A stretch of DNA of 64,000 nucleotides. Origin: Amycolatopsis sacchari (lineage in GTDB: Bacteria > Actinomycetota > Actinomycetes > Mycobacteriales > Pseudonocardiaceae). The stretch is from contig NZ_FORP01000002.1 in the NCBI RefSeq assembly GCF_900114035.1, positions 372,001-436,000 on the forward strand, written 5' to 3'. The position numbers and the translations under genes are program-made. A model generated the notes under the pieces. That model worked only from the letters and a program-made list of their open reading frames with translations. It had not been told where the DNA came from and did no database searches. Below, one piece after another: positions 55,611 to 64,000 of the stretch (position 1 is the first letter of the stretch; each line of letters begins with the position of its first letter).

Positions 55611-57047
55611 GTGCCCCCACCCCCCGCCCGGTCCGGATCACCGACACTGCCCGGGCAAACGGCCGCGACGCCGGACCCCCAGGGGAACGGGGCGGCGGTG
55701 GCCGGCGGATCCCCGGCCGGGCACCCCGCCCCGGACACGTCGAGTGATTCCCCGAGCACTCGCCGCTCTTTCAAACCACAATATTGGGCGCTGTGGCGGC
55801 GTCCGAAAGCATTCATCGCATTCCTCCTCGTAGCGGAACTCGCCGCCGTCGCGTGGTTCGTCCTCGTTTTCGTGGACATGACGGCGCCGACCCGTCTGGA
55901 TTTGCTCCGGTTCGCGATTCTGACGGCCGGCGCGACGGTCCACATCCAGATGACCCGGCGACAGGAGGAACGCCGCAGAAATCGCGTGCGAACGGTCCTG
56001 ATCGACCTCACCGCGGTATGGGTCTTTCCCGCCGCGATTATTCTTCCGGCACCGCTGACCATCGGCTTGGTACTGCTGATTCGCGTGCAGCACTGGTTCG
56101 TCGCACGCCGTCCCGCGCACAACTTCGTGTTCTCCTCGATCACGCACATGCTCGCCGCGACGGTGGCGCACCGCGTATTCGTGGCGCTGGGCGGACAACA
56201 GTGGATGTCGCTCACCGCGCTGTCCTCGCTCGGCGAATTCGCGAAACTGCTCTTGGTCGGGCTCGTCTACGAGGCCGTGCAGATCCTGTACGTCGGCAGC
56301 ATTCTGAGTCTGTCCGGGAAGTCGAAACCGACGATCCGCAGCGTGCTCGGCAGCAAGGCGGACAACCTGCTGGAGGCCATCACGATCGGCCTCGGCGCGG
56401 TCACCGCGATCCTGCTGGTGATCCTGCCGCCGACGGTGGCGATCATGGCGGTGGTGACGGTCGTGTTCAACCGCCTCGCGGAGCTCGACCAGCTGCAGGA
56501 CGACGTCCGGACGGACCCGAAGACGCAGGTCTACAACATGCGAGGGTGGACGGAGTCGGCCGAGCGGGCCCTCGCGCGGGCGGCGAAGTCGGACGACAAC
56601 CTCGGCATCCTGATGATCGACCTCGACCACTTCAAGTGGATCAACGACACCTACGGCCACCCGGCGGGCGACGACGTGCTGCGCAACCTCGCCCAGCTGT
56701 TGGACGAGGTCACGCGGCCCGCCGACGTGGTGGGCCGCTTCGGCGGCGAGGAGTTCCTCGTGCTGCTGCCCGACGCGGACCAGGCGGCGGCGACCGGCGC
56801 GGCGGAGCGGATCCGGTCGTCGGTGGCGCGGCTGCGGATCGCGACGACGGACAAGCGCGGTGACCAGATCACCGTGTCCGACCGCACGGCGTCGATCGGT
56901 GTCGCGGTCTTCCCCGACCACGGCGACTCGCTGGAGAAGCTCATGCACGCCGCCGACGCGGCCGTGTACGAGGCGAAGGAGGGCGGCCGGAACCAGGTGC
57001 GCCTCGCCGAGCACCGCGCTCATCACGGAGCGACAACCACTCACTAG
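55611..57047 (+). CDS. Membrane-bound diguanylate cyclase (GGDEF)
   Basis: About 478 residues from the GTG at 55611 (GAGAAGGTGA upstream). The Pro/Ser-rich N-terminus of about 60 residues is followed by six to eight predicted membrane helices (about 70-300) and a GGDEF domain at about 310-475: MIDLDHFKWINDTYGHPAGDDVL, VGRFGGEEFLVLLPDA with the active GGEEF, and ASIGVAVFP. The inhibitory I-site RxxD is present five residues before GGEEF (RPADVVGRF). So it should make c-di-GMP with product feedback control. No EAL domain is attached. It diverges from the micro-ORF array. Confidence 0.94.
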   Translation: MPPPPARSGSPTLPGQTAATPDPQGNGAAVAGGSPAGHPAPDTSSDSPSTRRSFKPQYWALWRRPKAFIAFLLVAELAAVAWFVLVFVDMTAPTRLDLLRFAILTAGATVHIQMTRRQEERRRNRVRTVLIDLTAVWVFPAAIILPAPLTIGLVLLIRVQHWFVARRPAHNFVFSSITHMLAATVAHRVFVALGGQQWMSLTALSSLGEFAKLLLVGLVYEAVQILYVGSILSLSGKSKPTIRSVLGSKADNLLEAITIGLGAVTAILLVILPPTVAIMAVVTVVFNRLAELDQLQDDVRTDPKTQVYNMRGWTESAERALARAAKSDDNLGILMIDLDHFKWINDTYGHPAGDDVLRNLAQLLDEVTRPADVVGRFGGEEFLVLLPDADQAAATGAAERIRSSVARLRIATTDKRGDQITVSDRTASIGVAVFPDHGDSLEKLMHAADAAVYEAKEGGRNQVRLAEHRAHHGATTTH

Positions 57048-57113
57048 GGTGAGGCACTCATCCGGGGACCACCCGGATGTGCGAAACCCACGGACCCTGC
57101 CACCCTGGAGTTC

Positions 57114-59246
57114 ATGATCGCCCCAGCCGAGACCCCGCGCCTGCGCAGGCGCCTGTCGAACTCGGCCTGGCTGCTGGTGCTGACGCTGGCCCTGCTGGGC
57201 TTCGGCTTCGTCGCGTCCCGCCCCTCCGCGCCCCCCGACCACGGCCCGCCCACCGGCGGCGCGGCCGCCGCGCAGCGCGCCATCGAAGCCCTCACCCATC
57301 CGGGTGGGGAGCCGACGGCGCTGAGCCTGCTGCCCGCGGACTTCACCCGCGTCACGGGCGTCGTCCCGGGTGCCCTGCCCGCGCGCGACGGCACGGTGCG
57401 CGCGGTCCACGTCGACGGCGGCTGCTCGACGCCGTGGGGCGACGACAACACCAAGTGGGACTACGCCGTGCCGTGCAAGGCCCACGACCTCGGCTACGAC
57501 CTGCTGCGTTACGCCGACAAGGTGGGCCAGCCGCTCGCCCCGGCCGTGCGGGAGTCGCTCGACGCGCGCCTGTCGGCGGACATGCACAACATGTGCCACG
57601 TCAACCCGATGGACTCGCCTAGGACGTGCCAGCTGGTCGCCTCGCTGTACTCCGCCGGGCTCGTGGTGAACTCCTGGCACCAGCGCTGGGGGCCGCCGGT
57701 GGGTGACCCGATCGGGCCGATGCTCGCCGGTGTCGCCGTCATCGGGTGCCTGCTGGTCCTGCGGCTGCGGGGCTGGCTGTCCGCTCGCCACACGCGCCCG
57801 GCGCGCCCCGCGCCCGCCCGCGGCCCGGCTCCGGCGTCGAGCTGGGTGACGCTCGGCGTGACGAGCCTGGTGCTCATGATCGCCGGGGAGTCGGTGATCC
57901 AGCTGGCCCGGTGGGCGGGCGTGGCCGAGTCGTGGCTGTGGCCGTTCACGTGGCTCGCCCAGCTGGCTCCCGTGTTCTTCTTCGCCGGCGGCCGCGCCAA
58001 CGCCGCGGGCTGGCACGCGGTGCTCGACGGCGGGGGCGGGTACCGGCAGTACCTCGCGCACCGCGCGAGCTGGCTGCTGCGGCCCGCGTTGATCTTCGTC
58101 GTGGTGACGCTCGTCGTGCCGCTCGCGCTCGAGCTGCTCGGCATCCCGGACAGCACGAACGCGACGATCGTGCGCGTCGCGCTGCACCCGTTGTGGCTGC
58201 TGGCGGTGTACCTGCTGACGATGGTGGCCGCCCCGGTGATGCTCGCGCTGCACCGGCGGGCGCCCAGGGCGGGCGCGCTCGCGCTGCTGGCGTTCGTCGT
58301 GCTGGCCGAGCTGGGCGCCGGCTGGACCGGGTCGAAGATCCCGCACTACCTCGCCGCGTTCGGGCTCGCGCTGCTCGCCCAGCAGGTCGCGTTCGGCAGG
58401 CTGTTCGCGCGGAACCGGTGGTGGCTGCTCGGCGGCGCGCTGGCGGGACTCGCCGGGCTGGTGCTGCTCACCACCGTCGGCGGCACGGCGCCGAACCTGC
58501 TCGGCACGCCCGGCGCGCCGCCCGCGCTCGCCGCGCCCGCGCTGCCGGTGCTGCTGCTGGGCGCGGTGCAGCTGGGCGTGCTGGGCCTGTCCGCCCGTCC
58601 GCTGAACCGGCTCACCGCGCAGCCCGTGGTCTCCGCTGTGGTCCGCCTCGCCCTGCGCGCTCCGATGAGCCTGTACCTCGGGTTCCTCGCGGCCGTGTTG
58701 CTGCTGGTGACGGTGGTGTACCTGCCGCCAAGCCCGGCTGCCGCGCTCGCGTGGCTCACCGGCCCGCGCACGCTCATGGCGCTGGGGCTGCTCGCCGTGC
58801 CCGCGTTGATCGTGTTCTGGTGGTTCGAGCGGCACGGTGACGGGTATGTCCCGGTTCCCCTGTCAGCGCCGACGGGGTGGCTGGCGCACGCCGCCACCGC
58901 ACTGGGCACGGGTTTCGCCACGATCGGCCTGTTCGGGTTCGCGCTGACGCAGTTCGGCGGGGACACCGGCGCCACGCTCCTCGGCCTGCCGCTGGACCCG
59001 ATCCAGAACCTGATCGAACTGCTGCTCGGGGTGTTCCTGCTGCACGCCGTGCGCACCGGGGCGAGTGCGACAGCGAGCACGTGGGTCGTCACGGCCTTGG
59101 CGTGCGTGCCGCCGCTGCTGGACGCGGCCGACGGCGTCGAGGCGTCACCCGTTCCGGTGCTGGTCCACGGGCTCACCGGACTGTTCGCCCTGGGGGCTGC
59201 CGCGAGCACCCTCCTGTCGGCCAAGGCGGTGGTGGAGAACACGTAA
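57114..59246 (+). CDS. Phospholipase A2-like domain fused to a membrane acyltransferase and a DUF4383-like module
   Basis: A 710-residue protein starting at ATG. Residues about 18-36 form a membrane anchor or signal. Residues about 60-185 form a bacterial phospholipase A2 domain, with CSTPWGDDNTKWDYAVPCKAHDLGYDLL holding the His-Asp pair H124-D125 and four cysteines (C104, C121 and two later). After a second helix come about 10 membrane helices of the acyltransferase-3 type (WPFTWLAQLAPVFFFAGGRANAAGW, YLAHRASWLLRPALIF). The last 120 residues resemble a DUF4383 module (LPLDPIQNLIELLLGVFLLHAV). The combination suggests release and re-esterification of lipid acyl chains at the membrane outer face; function is inference. 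Confidence 0.85.
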   Translation: MIAPAETPRLRRRLSNSAWLLVLTLALLGFGFVASRPSAPPDHGPPTGGAAAAQRAIEALTHPGGEPTALSLLPADFTRVTGVVPGALPARDGTVRAVHVDGGCSTPWGDDNTKWDYAVPCKAHDLGYDLLRYADKVGQPLAPAVRESLDARLSADMHNMCHVNPMDSPRTCQLVASLYSAGLVVNSWHQRWGPPVGDPIGPMLAGVAVIGCLLVLRLRGWLSARHTRPARPAPARGPAPASSWVTLGVTSLVLMIAGESVIQLARWAGVAESWLWPFTWLAQLAPVFFFAGGRANAAGWHAVLDGGGGYRQYLAHRASWLLRPALIFVVVTLVVPLALELLGIPDSTNATIVRVALHPLWLLAVYLLTMVAAPVMLALHRRAPRAGALALLAFVVLAELGAGWTGSKIPHYLAAFGLALLAQQVAFGRLFARNRWWLLGGALAGLAGLVLLTTVGGTAPNLLGTPGAPPALAAPALPVLLLGAVQLGVLGLSARPLNRLTAQPVVSAVVRLALRAPMSLYLGFLAAVLLLVTVVYLPPSPAAALAWLTGPRTLMALGLLAVPALIVFWWFERHGDGYVPVPLSAPTGWLAHAATALGTGFATIGLFGFALTQFGGDTGATLLGLPLDPIQNLIELLLGVFLLHAVRTGASATASTWVVTALACVPPLLDAADGVEASPVPVLVHGLTGLFALGAAASTLLSAKAVVENT

Positions 59247-59368
59247 CCGGGTGTGCTGAACCACATTCGCCGATCAATGTGCGACGCTACGGCAACCGGG
59301 TGACCGGGTGGCGCGTCCACCCGATCGGGCACTCGTGTGACTGAGAGCCGGGGAAGGGAGACGAGGGC

Positions 59369-60994
59369 GTGGAGTATCCGCCGCGGAACGAGCGTGGGGC
59401 ACCTCGTCGTCCCGTGCCGCGGCAGGGCCGTCCGGCCGACGCCCGCTACGTCGGCCCCGCCCGCCGCGGTGCACCACCGCCCCGTGGCGACCGCCGCCCC
59501 GCACCGCCCAGCCCCCGCCGCCGTCCCGCTCCGCCGCCTCCGCCACGCCGCCGCCGGTACGGCGCCAAGATCGCCGTCGCGGTGGTGTCGCTGCTGGTGA
59601 TGAGCCTGACCGGCTACGCCTGGGCCGCCATGCAGGGCCTGGTCAGCGGGCTGACGACGGCGGACGTGATCAGCGGCGACCAGCCGGCCGACGGCGCCCG
59701 CGACATCCTCCTGGTCGGCATGGACAGCCGCACCGACGCGCAGGGCAACCCGCTGTCCGAGCAGCTGCTCGCGGAGCTGCGGGCCGGGGTGTCCGACGGT
59801 GTCGAGAACACCGACACGCTGATCATGGTGCACATCCCCAACGACGGCAGCAAGGCCGTCGCGATCTCGCTGCCGCGCGACTCCTACGTCAGCATCCCGG
59901 GCTTCGGCACCCACAAGATCAACTCCGCCTACGCGCGGGGCAAGGCGGCCGAACGCAAGAAGCTGCAGGACTCCGGCGACACCGATGCCAAGGACATCGA
60001 GGTCAAGAGCGCGCAGGCCGGCGCGAAGACGCTGATCGCGACCGTCGAGCAGCTGACCGGCTCCTCGATCGACAACTACGCCTCGATCAACCTGCTCGGC
60101 TTCTCCGACATCACCAAGGCCATCGGCGGCGTGGACGTGTGCCTCAAGGACAACGTCAACGACCCCTACTCGGGCGCGAAGTTCACCAAGGGCAAGCACA
60201 CGATCTCCGGTGTCGAGGCGCTGGAGTTCGTGCGCCAGCGGCACGGGCTCCCCCGCGGCGACCTCGACCGGGTGGTGCGCCAGCAGGTGTTCATGGCCGG
60301 GATGGCGCGCAAGGTGCTGTCGGCGGGCACGCTCGCCGACCCCGGCAAGCTCAGCTCCCTCACCGACGCGATCAAGAAGTCCGTGGTGCTCAACCAGGGC
60401 TGGGACATCCTGGGCTTCGCCCAGCAGATGAAGGGCCTGACGGGCGGGCAGCTGCAGTTCCAGACCATCCCGGTGGTCAACGTGGACTACCCGACGCCCG
60501 AGGACGGCCAGGCCATCAAGGTCGACCCGTCGGCGGTGCGGAAGTTCGTGCAGGGCCTGACGGGCCCGCCGGCCGGCGCCCAGTCCACCCCGCCGGGACC
60601 GGACAACTCGGCGACCACTGTGGACGTCCACAACGGAACTCCCAAGTCCGGTCTCGCCGCGACCGTCTCGCAGGCGCTGACCGGGAAGGGCTTCAAGGCG
60701 GGCGAGACCGGCAACGCCAGCGCCCGCGTCAAGGCCACCACCATCCGCTACCCGGCAGGCGCCAAGGACGCCGCCCAGTCCGTCTCGGACGCACTGGGGG
60801 TCACCGCGGCGCTGCAGGAGGACGACAGCGTCCAGACCGGACACGTCCTGGTCGTGGTGGGCAGCGACTACTCGGCCGCGTCGTCGGCGCAGAACGTCCA
60901 GCAGTCCTCCGGCGCCCCGTCCACCGGTGCCGCCGCGCCCGCGGACGATGACGACAAACCGATCACCGCCGACGGGATCACTTGCGTCAACTGA
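59369..60994 (+). CDS. LCP-family cell-wall ligase with C-terminal LytR_C domain
   Basis: A 541-residue protein from GTG. It has a basic Pro/Arg-rich cytoplasmic tail (1-65), one membrane helix (about 67-90), the LCP domain (about 105-370: DILLVGMDSRTDAQG, AISLPRDSYVSIPGFGTHKINSAYA, FVRQRHGLPRGDLDRVVRQQVFMAGM) and a LytR_C domain (about 405-485, VDVHNGTPKSGLAATVSQALTGKGF). This is the architecture of the main wall-polymer ligases of actinomycetes, about 200 residues longer than the LCP protein at 10668. It probably attaches arabinogalactan or other anionic glycan to peptidoglycan. Confidence 0.95.
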   Translation: MEYPPRNERGAPRRPVPRQGRPADARYVGPARRGAPPPRGDRRPAPPSPRRRPAPPPPPRRRRYGAKIAVAVVSLLVMSLTGYAWAAMQGLVSGLTTADVISGDQPADGARDILLVGMDSRTDAQGNPLSEQLLAELRAGVSDGVENTDTLIMVHIPNDGSKAVAISLPRDSYVSIPGFGTHKINSAYARGKAAERKKLQDSGDTDAKDIEVKSAQAGAKTLIATVEQLTGSSIDNYASINLLGFSDITKAIGGVDVCLKDNVNDPYSGAKFTKGKHTISGVEALEFVRQRHGLPRGDLDRVVRQQVFMAGMARKVLSAGTLADPGKLSSLTDAIKKSVVLNQGWDILGFAQQMKGLTGGQLQFQTIPVVNVDYPTPEDGQAIKVDPSAVRKFVQGLTGPPAGAQSTPPGPDNSATTVDVHNGTPKSGLAATVSQALTGKGFKAGETGNASARVKATTIRYPAGAKDAAQSVSDALGVTAALQEDDSVQTGHVLVVVGSDYSAASSAQNVQQSSGAPSTGAAAPADDDDKPITADGITCVN

Positions 60995-61105
60995 CGTAGG
61001 CCGTTCAGCCTCCTCCTGTTAGCCCGTTCGGCCTAATCACAAGATCAAGTTGAACGATCCGCGCGAACTCGCGTAAGAGCAGCGGTCTCAGCGACTTACA
61101 TACGC

Positions 61106-61681
61106 GTGGACACCGCTGAAGTACGACGGCACGCGCCGCCGCAGGGGTATGACGCGAGGCAGGGCAGGGGACCAGGAGTGCACATCGACAGTGACCTCTA
61201 CCAGCGAGTTCTGGGGGAGGAACTCAGGAAGCTGCGGCGCAGGCGGGGCTGGACGCGCAAGGAGCTGAACCAGCACCTGCAGAGCGACATCTCGCTGCAG
61301 ACGCTCGCGACCTACGAGCTGGGCACGCGGCAGTGCTCGGTGGTCAGACTCGTGGAGCTGTGCCTCGCCATGGACGAGCTGCCCCAGGACCTGCTGGCCC
61401 GCGTGCACCGGCGCGTCTTCACGGACGAGCCCGGCAAGGTGCGGCTCGACCTGCCGCGCATCGTCGCCGACCACCGGCCCGAGCTGCTGCCGCTGCGGCG
61501 CTGGGCGGAGGACCGCCTGCGTCAGCAGGGCGCGCCCCGCGAGGTGCAACTGGACCGGCCCGCCGTGGACCGGATGGCCGAGCTGTGCGGGCTGAGCACG
61601 GCGGAACTACTGGCCCTGCTGCACGACCTCGCCGAACCCGTGCCGGACGGGCTGGATCCGGGGGGCGGCGGAAGGCTCTGA
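61106..61681 (+). CDS. XRE-family HTH transcriptional regulator
   Basis: A protein of up to 191 residues; GTG at 61106 is used, but ATG at 61148 or GTG at 61178 are possible starts. The HTH is at about 35-90 (GEELRKLRRRRGWTRKELNQHLQSDISLQTLATYELGTRQCSVVRLVELCLAM). The remainder is helical, with KVRLDLPRIVADHRPELLPLRRWAEDRL and AVDRMAELCGLSTAELLALLHDLAEP. I recall close relatives as conserved single-copy regulators in Pseudonocardiaceae and mycobacteria, but no target is established. It stands alone after the LCP gene. Confidence 0.85.
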   Translation: MDTAEVRRHAPPQGYDARQGRGPGVHIDSDLYQRVLGEELRKLRRRRGWTRKELNQHLQSDISLQTLATYELGTRQCSVVRLVELCLAMDELPQDLLARVHRRVFTDEPGKVRLDLPRIVADHRPELLPLRRWAEDRLRQQGAPREVQLDRPAVDRMAELCGLSTAELLALLHDLAEPVPDGLDPGGGGRL

Positions 61682-61732
61682 CACCGACCAGCCGCCCCGC
61701 CGGGAAATCAGCAAGATGCGGACCGCCAGGTG

Positions 61733-63217
61733 CTACTTGCCACCTGCGGTGCCGATTAGTTCGAAGTCGGCGGGGCGGACCCGGCGGGTCGCGAGCCAGT
61801 ACCGCCAGGTGAAGCCGGGCCACAGCGTCCGGTTGACCCCCTGGGCGTCGAGGTACCAGCTCTTGCACCCGCCCTGCGTCCAGACCCCCTTGGCCAGTTT
61901 GCGCTGCATCTGCGCGTTGAACCGGTCCTGCACCTCCGGCCGGGTCGCGAGCGCCTCCGCACGGGAACCCTCGACGAGGTCGATCGCCTCGGCGATGTAG
62001 TGGGCCTGGGACTCGACCATGAAGACCACCGAGTTGTGGCCCAGACCGGTGTTGGGGCCGAGCAGGAAGAACAGGTTCGGGAAGCCGGCCACGGTGATGC
62101 CCAGGTGCGTGCGCATGCCCTCGGCGGCCCATTCCTTCGCCAGGTTCCGGCCGCCTTCGCCGACGATCTCCAGGTTCTCGAACGCGTCGATCACGTGGAA
62201 GCCGGTGCCGAAGATGATGGCGTCGACCTCGTGCTCGCGGCCCGCGGCGTCCACGATGCTGTGCTCACGCACCTCGGTCACCCCGTCGGTGACCACGTCG
62301 ACGTTGTCCCGCGCCAGCGCCGGGTAGTAGTCGTTCGACATGAGCACGCGCTTGCAGCCCATGACGTAGTCCGGCGTCACGCGGCGGCGCAGCTCCGGGT
62401 CGGCGATGGACCGCGCGATGTGCCGCTTCGCCAGCTGCTGCGCGGCCTTCATCAGGGTGAGGCTGCCGTTGAAGCCCAGCACCCGCGCCTCCAGCGACCA
62501 GTACAGGGCGTCGCGGTAGAACGTCTGCAGCGCGGGCACCTTGCGGAACGCCTTGCGCGCCCAGTCCGGCACGCTGTGGTCGGGCTTGGGCAGCACCCAC
62601 GGCGGCGTGCGCTGGAAGACCGTCAGCTCTGCGACCTGCGGCGCGATCTGCGGGATGAACTGGATGGCGCTCGCGCCGGTGCCCACCACCGCGACGCGCT
62701 TGCCGCGCAGGTCGAAGTCGTGGTTCCACTCCGCGGAGTGGAAGCTCTCGCCGCGGAAGTTCGCCATGCCGGGCAGGTCCGGGATCTGCGGCAGGTGCAG
62801 GGCACCGACGCCGTTGACCAGGTAGCGCCCCACGAACTCGTCGCCGCCCCTCGTGGCGACGTGCCAGCGGTGCTCGCCGGCGTCCCAGCGCGCGCCGGTC
62901 ATCTCCTGGCCGAAGCGGATGTAGGAGTACAGGTCGTACTTCTTGGCTATGCCGCGCAGGTAGTCCCAGATCTCCGGCTGCGGCGAGAACGTCCTCGTCC
63001 AGTCCGGGTTCTGCTCGAAGGAGTACGAGTACATGTGCGACTGCACGTCACACGCGCAGCCCGGGTACGTGTTGTCGCGCCACGTGCCGCCGACCTCGGT
63101 CGCCTTCTCCAGGATCACGAAGTCCCGGCGGCCCTTCTTCAGCAGCTCGATGGCCATGCCGAGTCCGGAGAATCCCGTGCCGACGATGACCACGCCCGCC
63201 TCGGTGCGCTCGCCCAT
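61733..63217 (-). CDS. Baeyer-Villiger-type flavin monooxygenase
   Basis: A 494-residue monooxygenase starting at the ATG at 63217 after GAGGTGGA. It has VVIVGTGFSGLGMAIELLKKG (FAD), the fingerprint FRGESFHSAEW, KRVAVVGTGASAIQFIPQ (NADPH), and the C-terminal LFFLLGPNTGLGHNSVVFMVESQ. It is homologous along its length to the monooxygenase at 22732. It diverges from a TetR regulator with an inverted-repeat region between them, so it is probably repressed by that protein and induced by its ketone-type substrate. Confidence 0.94.
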   Translation of the reverse strand: MGERTEAGVVIVGTGFSGLGMAIELLKKGRRDFVILEKATEVGGTWRDNTYPGCACDVQSHMYSYSFEQNPDWTRTFSPQPEIWDYLRGIAKKYDLYSYIRFGQEMTGARWDAGEHRWHVATRGGDEFVGRYLVNGVGALHLPQIPDLPGMANFRGESFHSAEWNHDFDLRGKRVAVVGTGASAIQFIPQIAPQVAELTVFQRTPPWVLPKPDHSVPDWARKAFRKVPALQTFYRDALYWSLEARVLGFNGSLTLMKAAQQLAKRHIARSIADPELRRRVTPDYVMGCKRVLMSNDYYPALARDNVDVVTDGVTEVREHSIVDAAGREHEVDAIIFGTGFHVIDAFENLEIVGEGGRNLAKEWAAEGMRTHLGITVAGFPNLFFLLGPNTGLGHNSVVFMVESQAHYIAEAIDLVEGSRAEALATRPEVQDRFNAQMQRKLAKGVWTQGGCKSWYLDAQGVNRTLWPGFTWRYWLATRRVRPADFELIGTAGGK

Positions 63218-63237
63218 CCGTCCACCTCGCACTTCCC

Positions 63238-63290
63238 GTTTTACTGTTACCGCGAGTCCACCTTACTGGAAGTAGGTTACCTCCGGTAGA
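63238..63290. promoter_or_regulatory. Inverted-repeat operator region between the monooxygenase and TetR genes
   Basis: The region holds the near-palindrome CCTTACT-GG-AAGTAGG (63261-63276) inside a wider pair TACCG (63249-63253) and CGGTA (63284-63288). It covers the space where both divergent promoters must lie. A TetR dimer site is the simplest reading. Confidence 0.55.
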
Positions 63291-63299
63291 GTCAATTGC

Positions 63300-63893
63300 G
63301 TGACCACCCGCAAACGCATGCCCCGGGCCGAGCGCGAACGTCAGATGCTCGAGGTGGCCGAAGCGGTGTTCGCGGAGCGCGGGTACGCGGCGGCGTCGAT
63401 GGACGAGATCGCCGAGCAGGTCGGTGTCTCGAAGCCGATGCTCTACGAGTACTTCCATTCGAAGGAAGGACTCCTTTTGGCCTGCATCGCCGCGTCCAGG
63501 GCGCAGCTGCGCACGGCCACCGAGGAGGCGGTCGCGGGGGCGACGTCGGCCGAGGACGCGCTGCGGCGGGGGCTGCACGCGTTCTTCGTCTACATCCGGG
63601 AGCACCAGCAGGCGTGGTCGCTCCTGCGGAACGAGATGGTGCTGATCGGCACGTCGGCGTCGGAGGAGATCGAAGCCACGCGGCGGCAGCAGACGGACCT
63701 GATCGCCAAGTTGATGGCGGGCCTGCTGGACGTGGGGTCCCCCCTGCGGGTGGAAGCGGCGGCGGAAATCGTGGTGGGGGCCTGCGAGCGTTTGGCTATC
63801 TGGTGTGAGCAGCACGACGAGGTGACACCTGAACGGGCTACTGAGTACGCCATGGCCGTCCTGTGGAGCGGCCTGCGCGAGCGCGCTCAGTGA
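63300..63893 (+). CDS. TetR-family regulator
   Basis: A 197-residue regulator starting at GTG. The HTH (about 14-60) reads MLEVAEAVFAERGYAAASMDEIAEQVGVSKPMLYEYFHSKEGLLLACI, typical TetR_N. The C-terminal ligand domain is helical (FFVYIREHQQAWSLLRNEMVLIG, EIVVGACERLAIWCEQH). It is divergent from the flavin monooxygenase and most likely represses it and itself. The remaining bases to the window end (63894-64000) show no gene. Confidence 0.94.
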   Translation: MTTRKRMPRAERERQMLEVAEAVFAERGYAAASMDEIAEQVGVSKPMLYEYFHSKEGLLLACIAASRAQLRTATEEAVAGATSAEDALRRGLHAFFVYIREHQQAWSLLRNEMVLIGTSASEEIEATRRQQTDLIAKLMAGLLDVGSPLRVEAAAEIVVGACERLAIWCEQHDEVTPERATEYAMAVLWSGLRERAQ

Positions 63894-64000
63894 GCAGTTT
63901 TGACACGCCCGTGCATCTGCTCGTGCATTAGCTAACCCTATGGTCACGTAGAGCACATCTGAATCCCTTGCTTGTCACGCACAGTCGTGTTGAGGTACCG

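Noticed and set aside
55638-58835. A 1065-codon open frame antisense to the GGDEF and phospholipase-acyltransferase genes
   Set aside because: Composition is Arg/Gln/His-rich without structure; both plus-strand proteins have clear motifs.

Overview
The window is high-GC actinobacterial DNA with dense genes, frequent GTG/TTG starts and many 4-base stop/start overlaps. A WhiB protein, an FO synthase (F420 pathway), a GAF-ANTAR regulator, LCP cell-wall ligases, a class F-type sortase and a mycothiol-type DinB-fold protein point to an actinomycete. The gene style suggests Pseudonocardiaceae (Amycolatopsis-like); this is an inference, not a database result.

Layout. 1-10.7 kb: HtrA tail, oligoribonuclease, tRNA-His, a lipoprotein of GH6 fold with altered catalytic motifs, a GlxA regulator facing a quinone-oxidoreductase-like gene, a decayed Abi-like gene, tRNA-Lys, a probably leaderless pair (unknown protein plus XRE-ImmA/IrrE), an exo/endonuclease-phosphatase, and a secreted Ser/Thr-rich protein next to a sortase. 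10.7-20.2 kb: an LCP gene coupled to an ECF sigma factor, a MarR-MFS-isochorismatase operon, a second MarR facing an MFS and aldo/keto reductase pair, two STAS proteins, WhiB, and a QueG-like ferredoxin-type oxidoreductase facing an HxlR regulator across a clear operator region. 20.3-28.9 kb: an acetoacetate-decarboxylase-like gene with a duplicated 3' remnant, GMC oxidoreductase, Baeyer-Villiger-type monooxygenase, AraC regulator, SDR, cupin, GAF-ANTAR and a FUSC-type membrane protein. 28.8-37.9 kb: sugar transfer genes, namely a GT9 (heptosyltransferase family), a bifunctional HldE-like kinase/nucleotidyltransferase, a GT2, a BON-methyltransferase fusion, a GT4, a NUDIX protein and a PfkB kinase. 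38.9-45.2 kb is a decay zone: an alpha-glucosidase gene split by a 221-bp MITE, a frameshifted RecQ, and an IS1634-type transposase with an altered third catalytic position. 45.3-52.6 kb: fbiC, a low-complexity GC repeat, kynureninase, an acyl-CoA synthetase and a broken aminoglycoside-kinase gene. 52.6-64 kb: SDR, MFS, a four-unit array of micro-ORFs, a GGDEF diguanylate cyclase, a phospholipase A2-acyltransferase fusion, an LCP protein, an HTH regulator, and a second monooxygenase facing a TetR regulator.

The strongest candidate for something undescribed is the array at 55166-55439 on the minus strand. It has four units at about 80-bp spacing. Each has a near-perfect Shine-Dalgarno sequence 6-7 nt before a GTG or TTG start, then the same six-residue peptide, M-(S/A)-N-R-D-F, and a TGA stop. 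The spacers between units are not conserved, while codon changes inside the units are silent or conservative.
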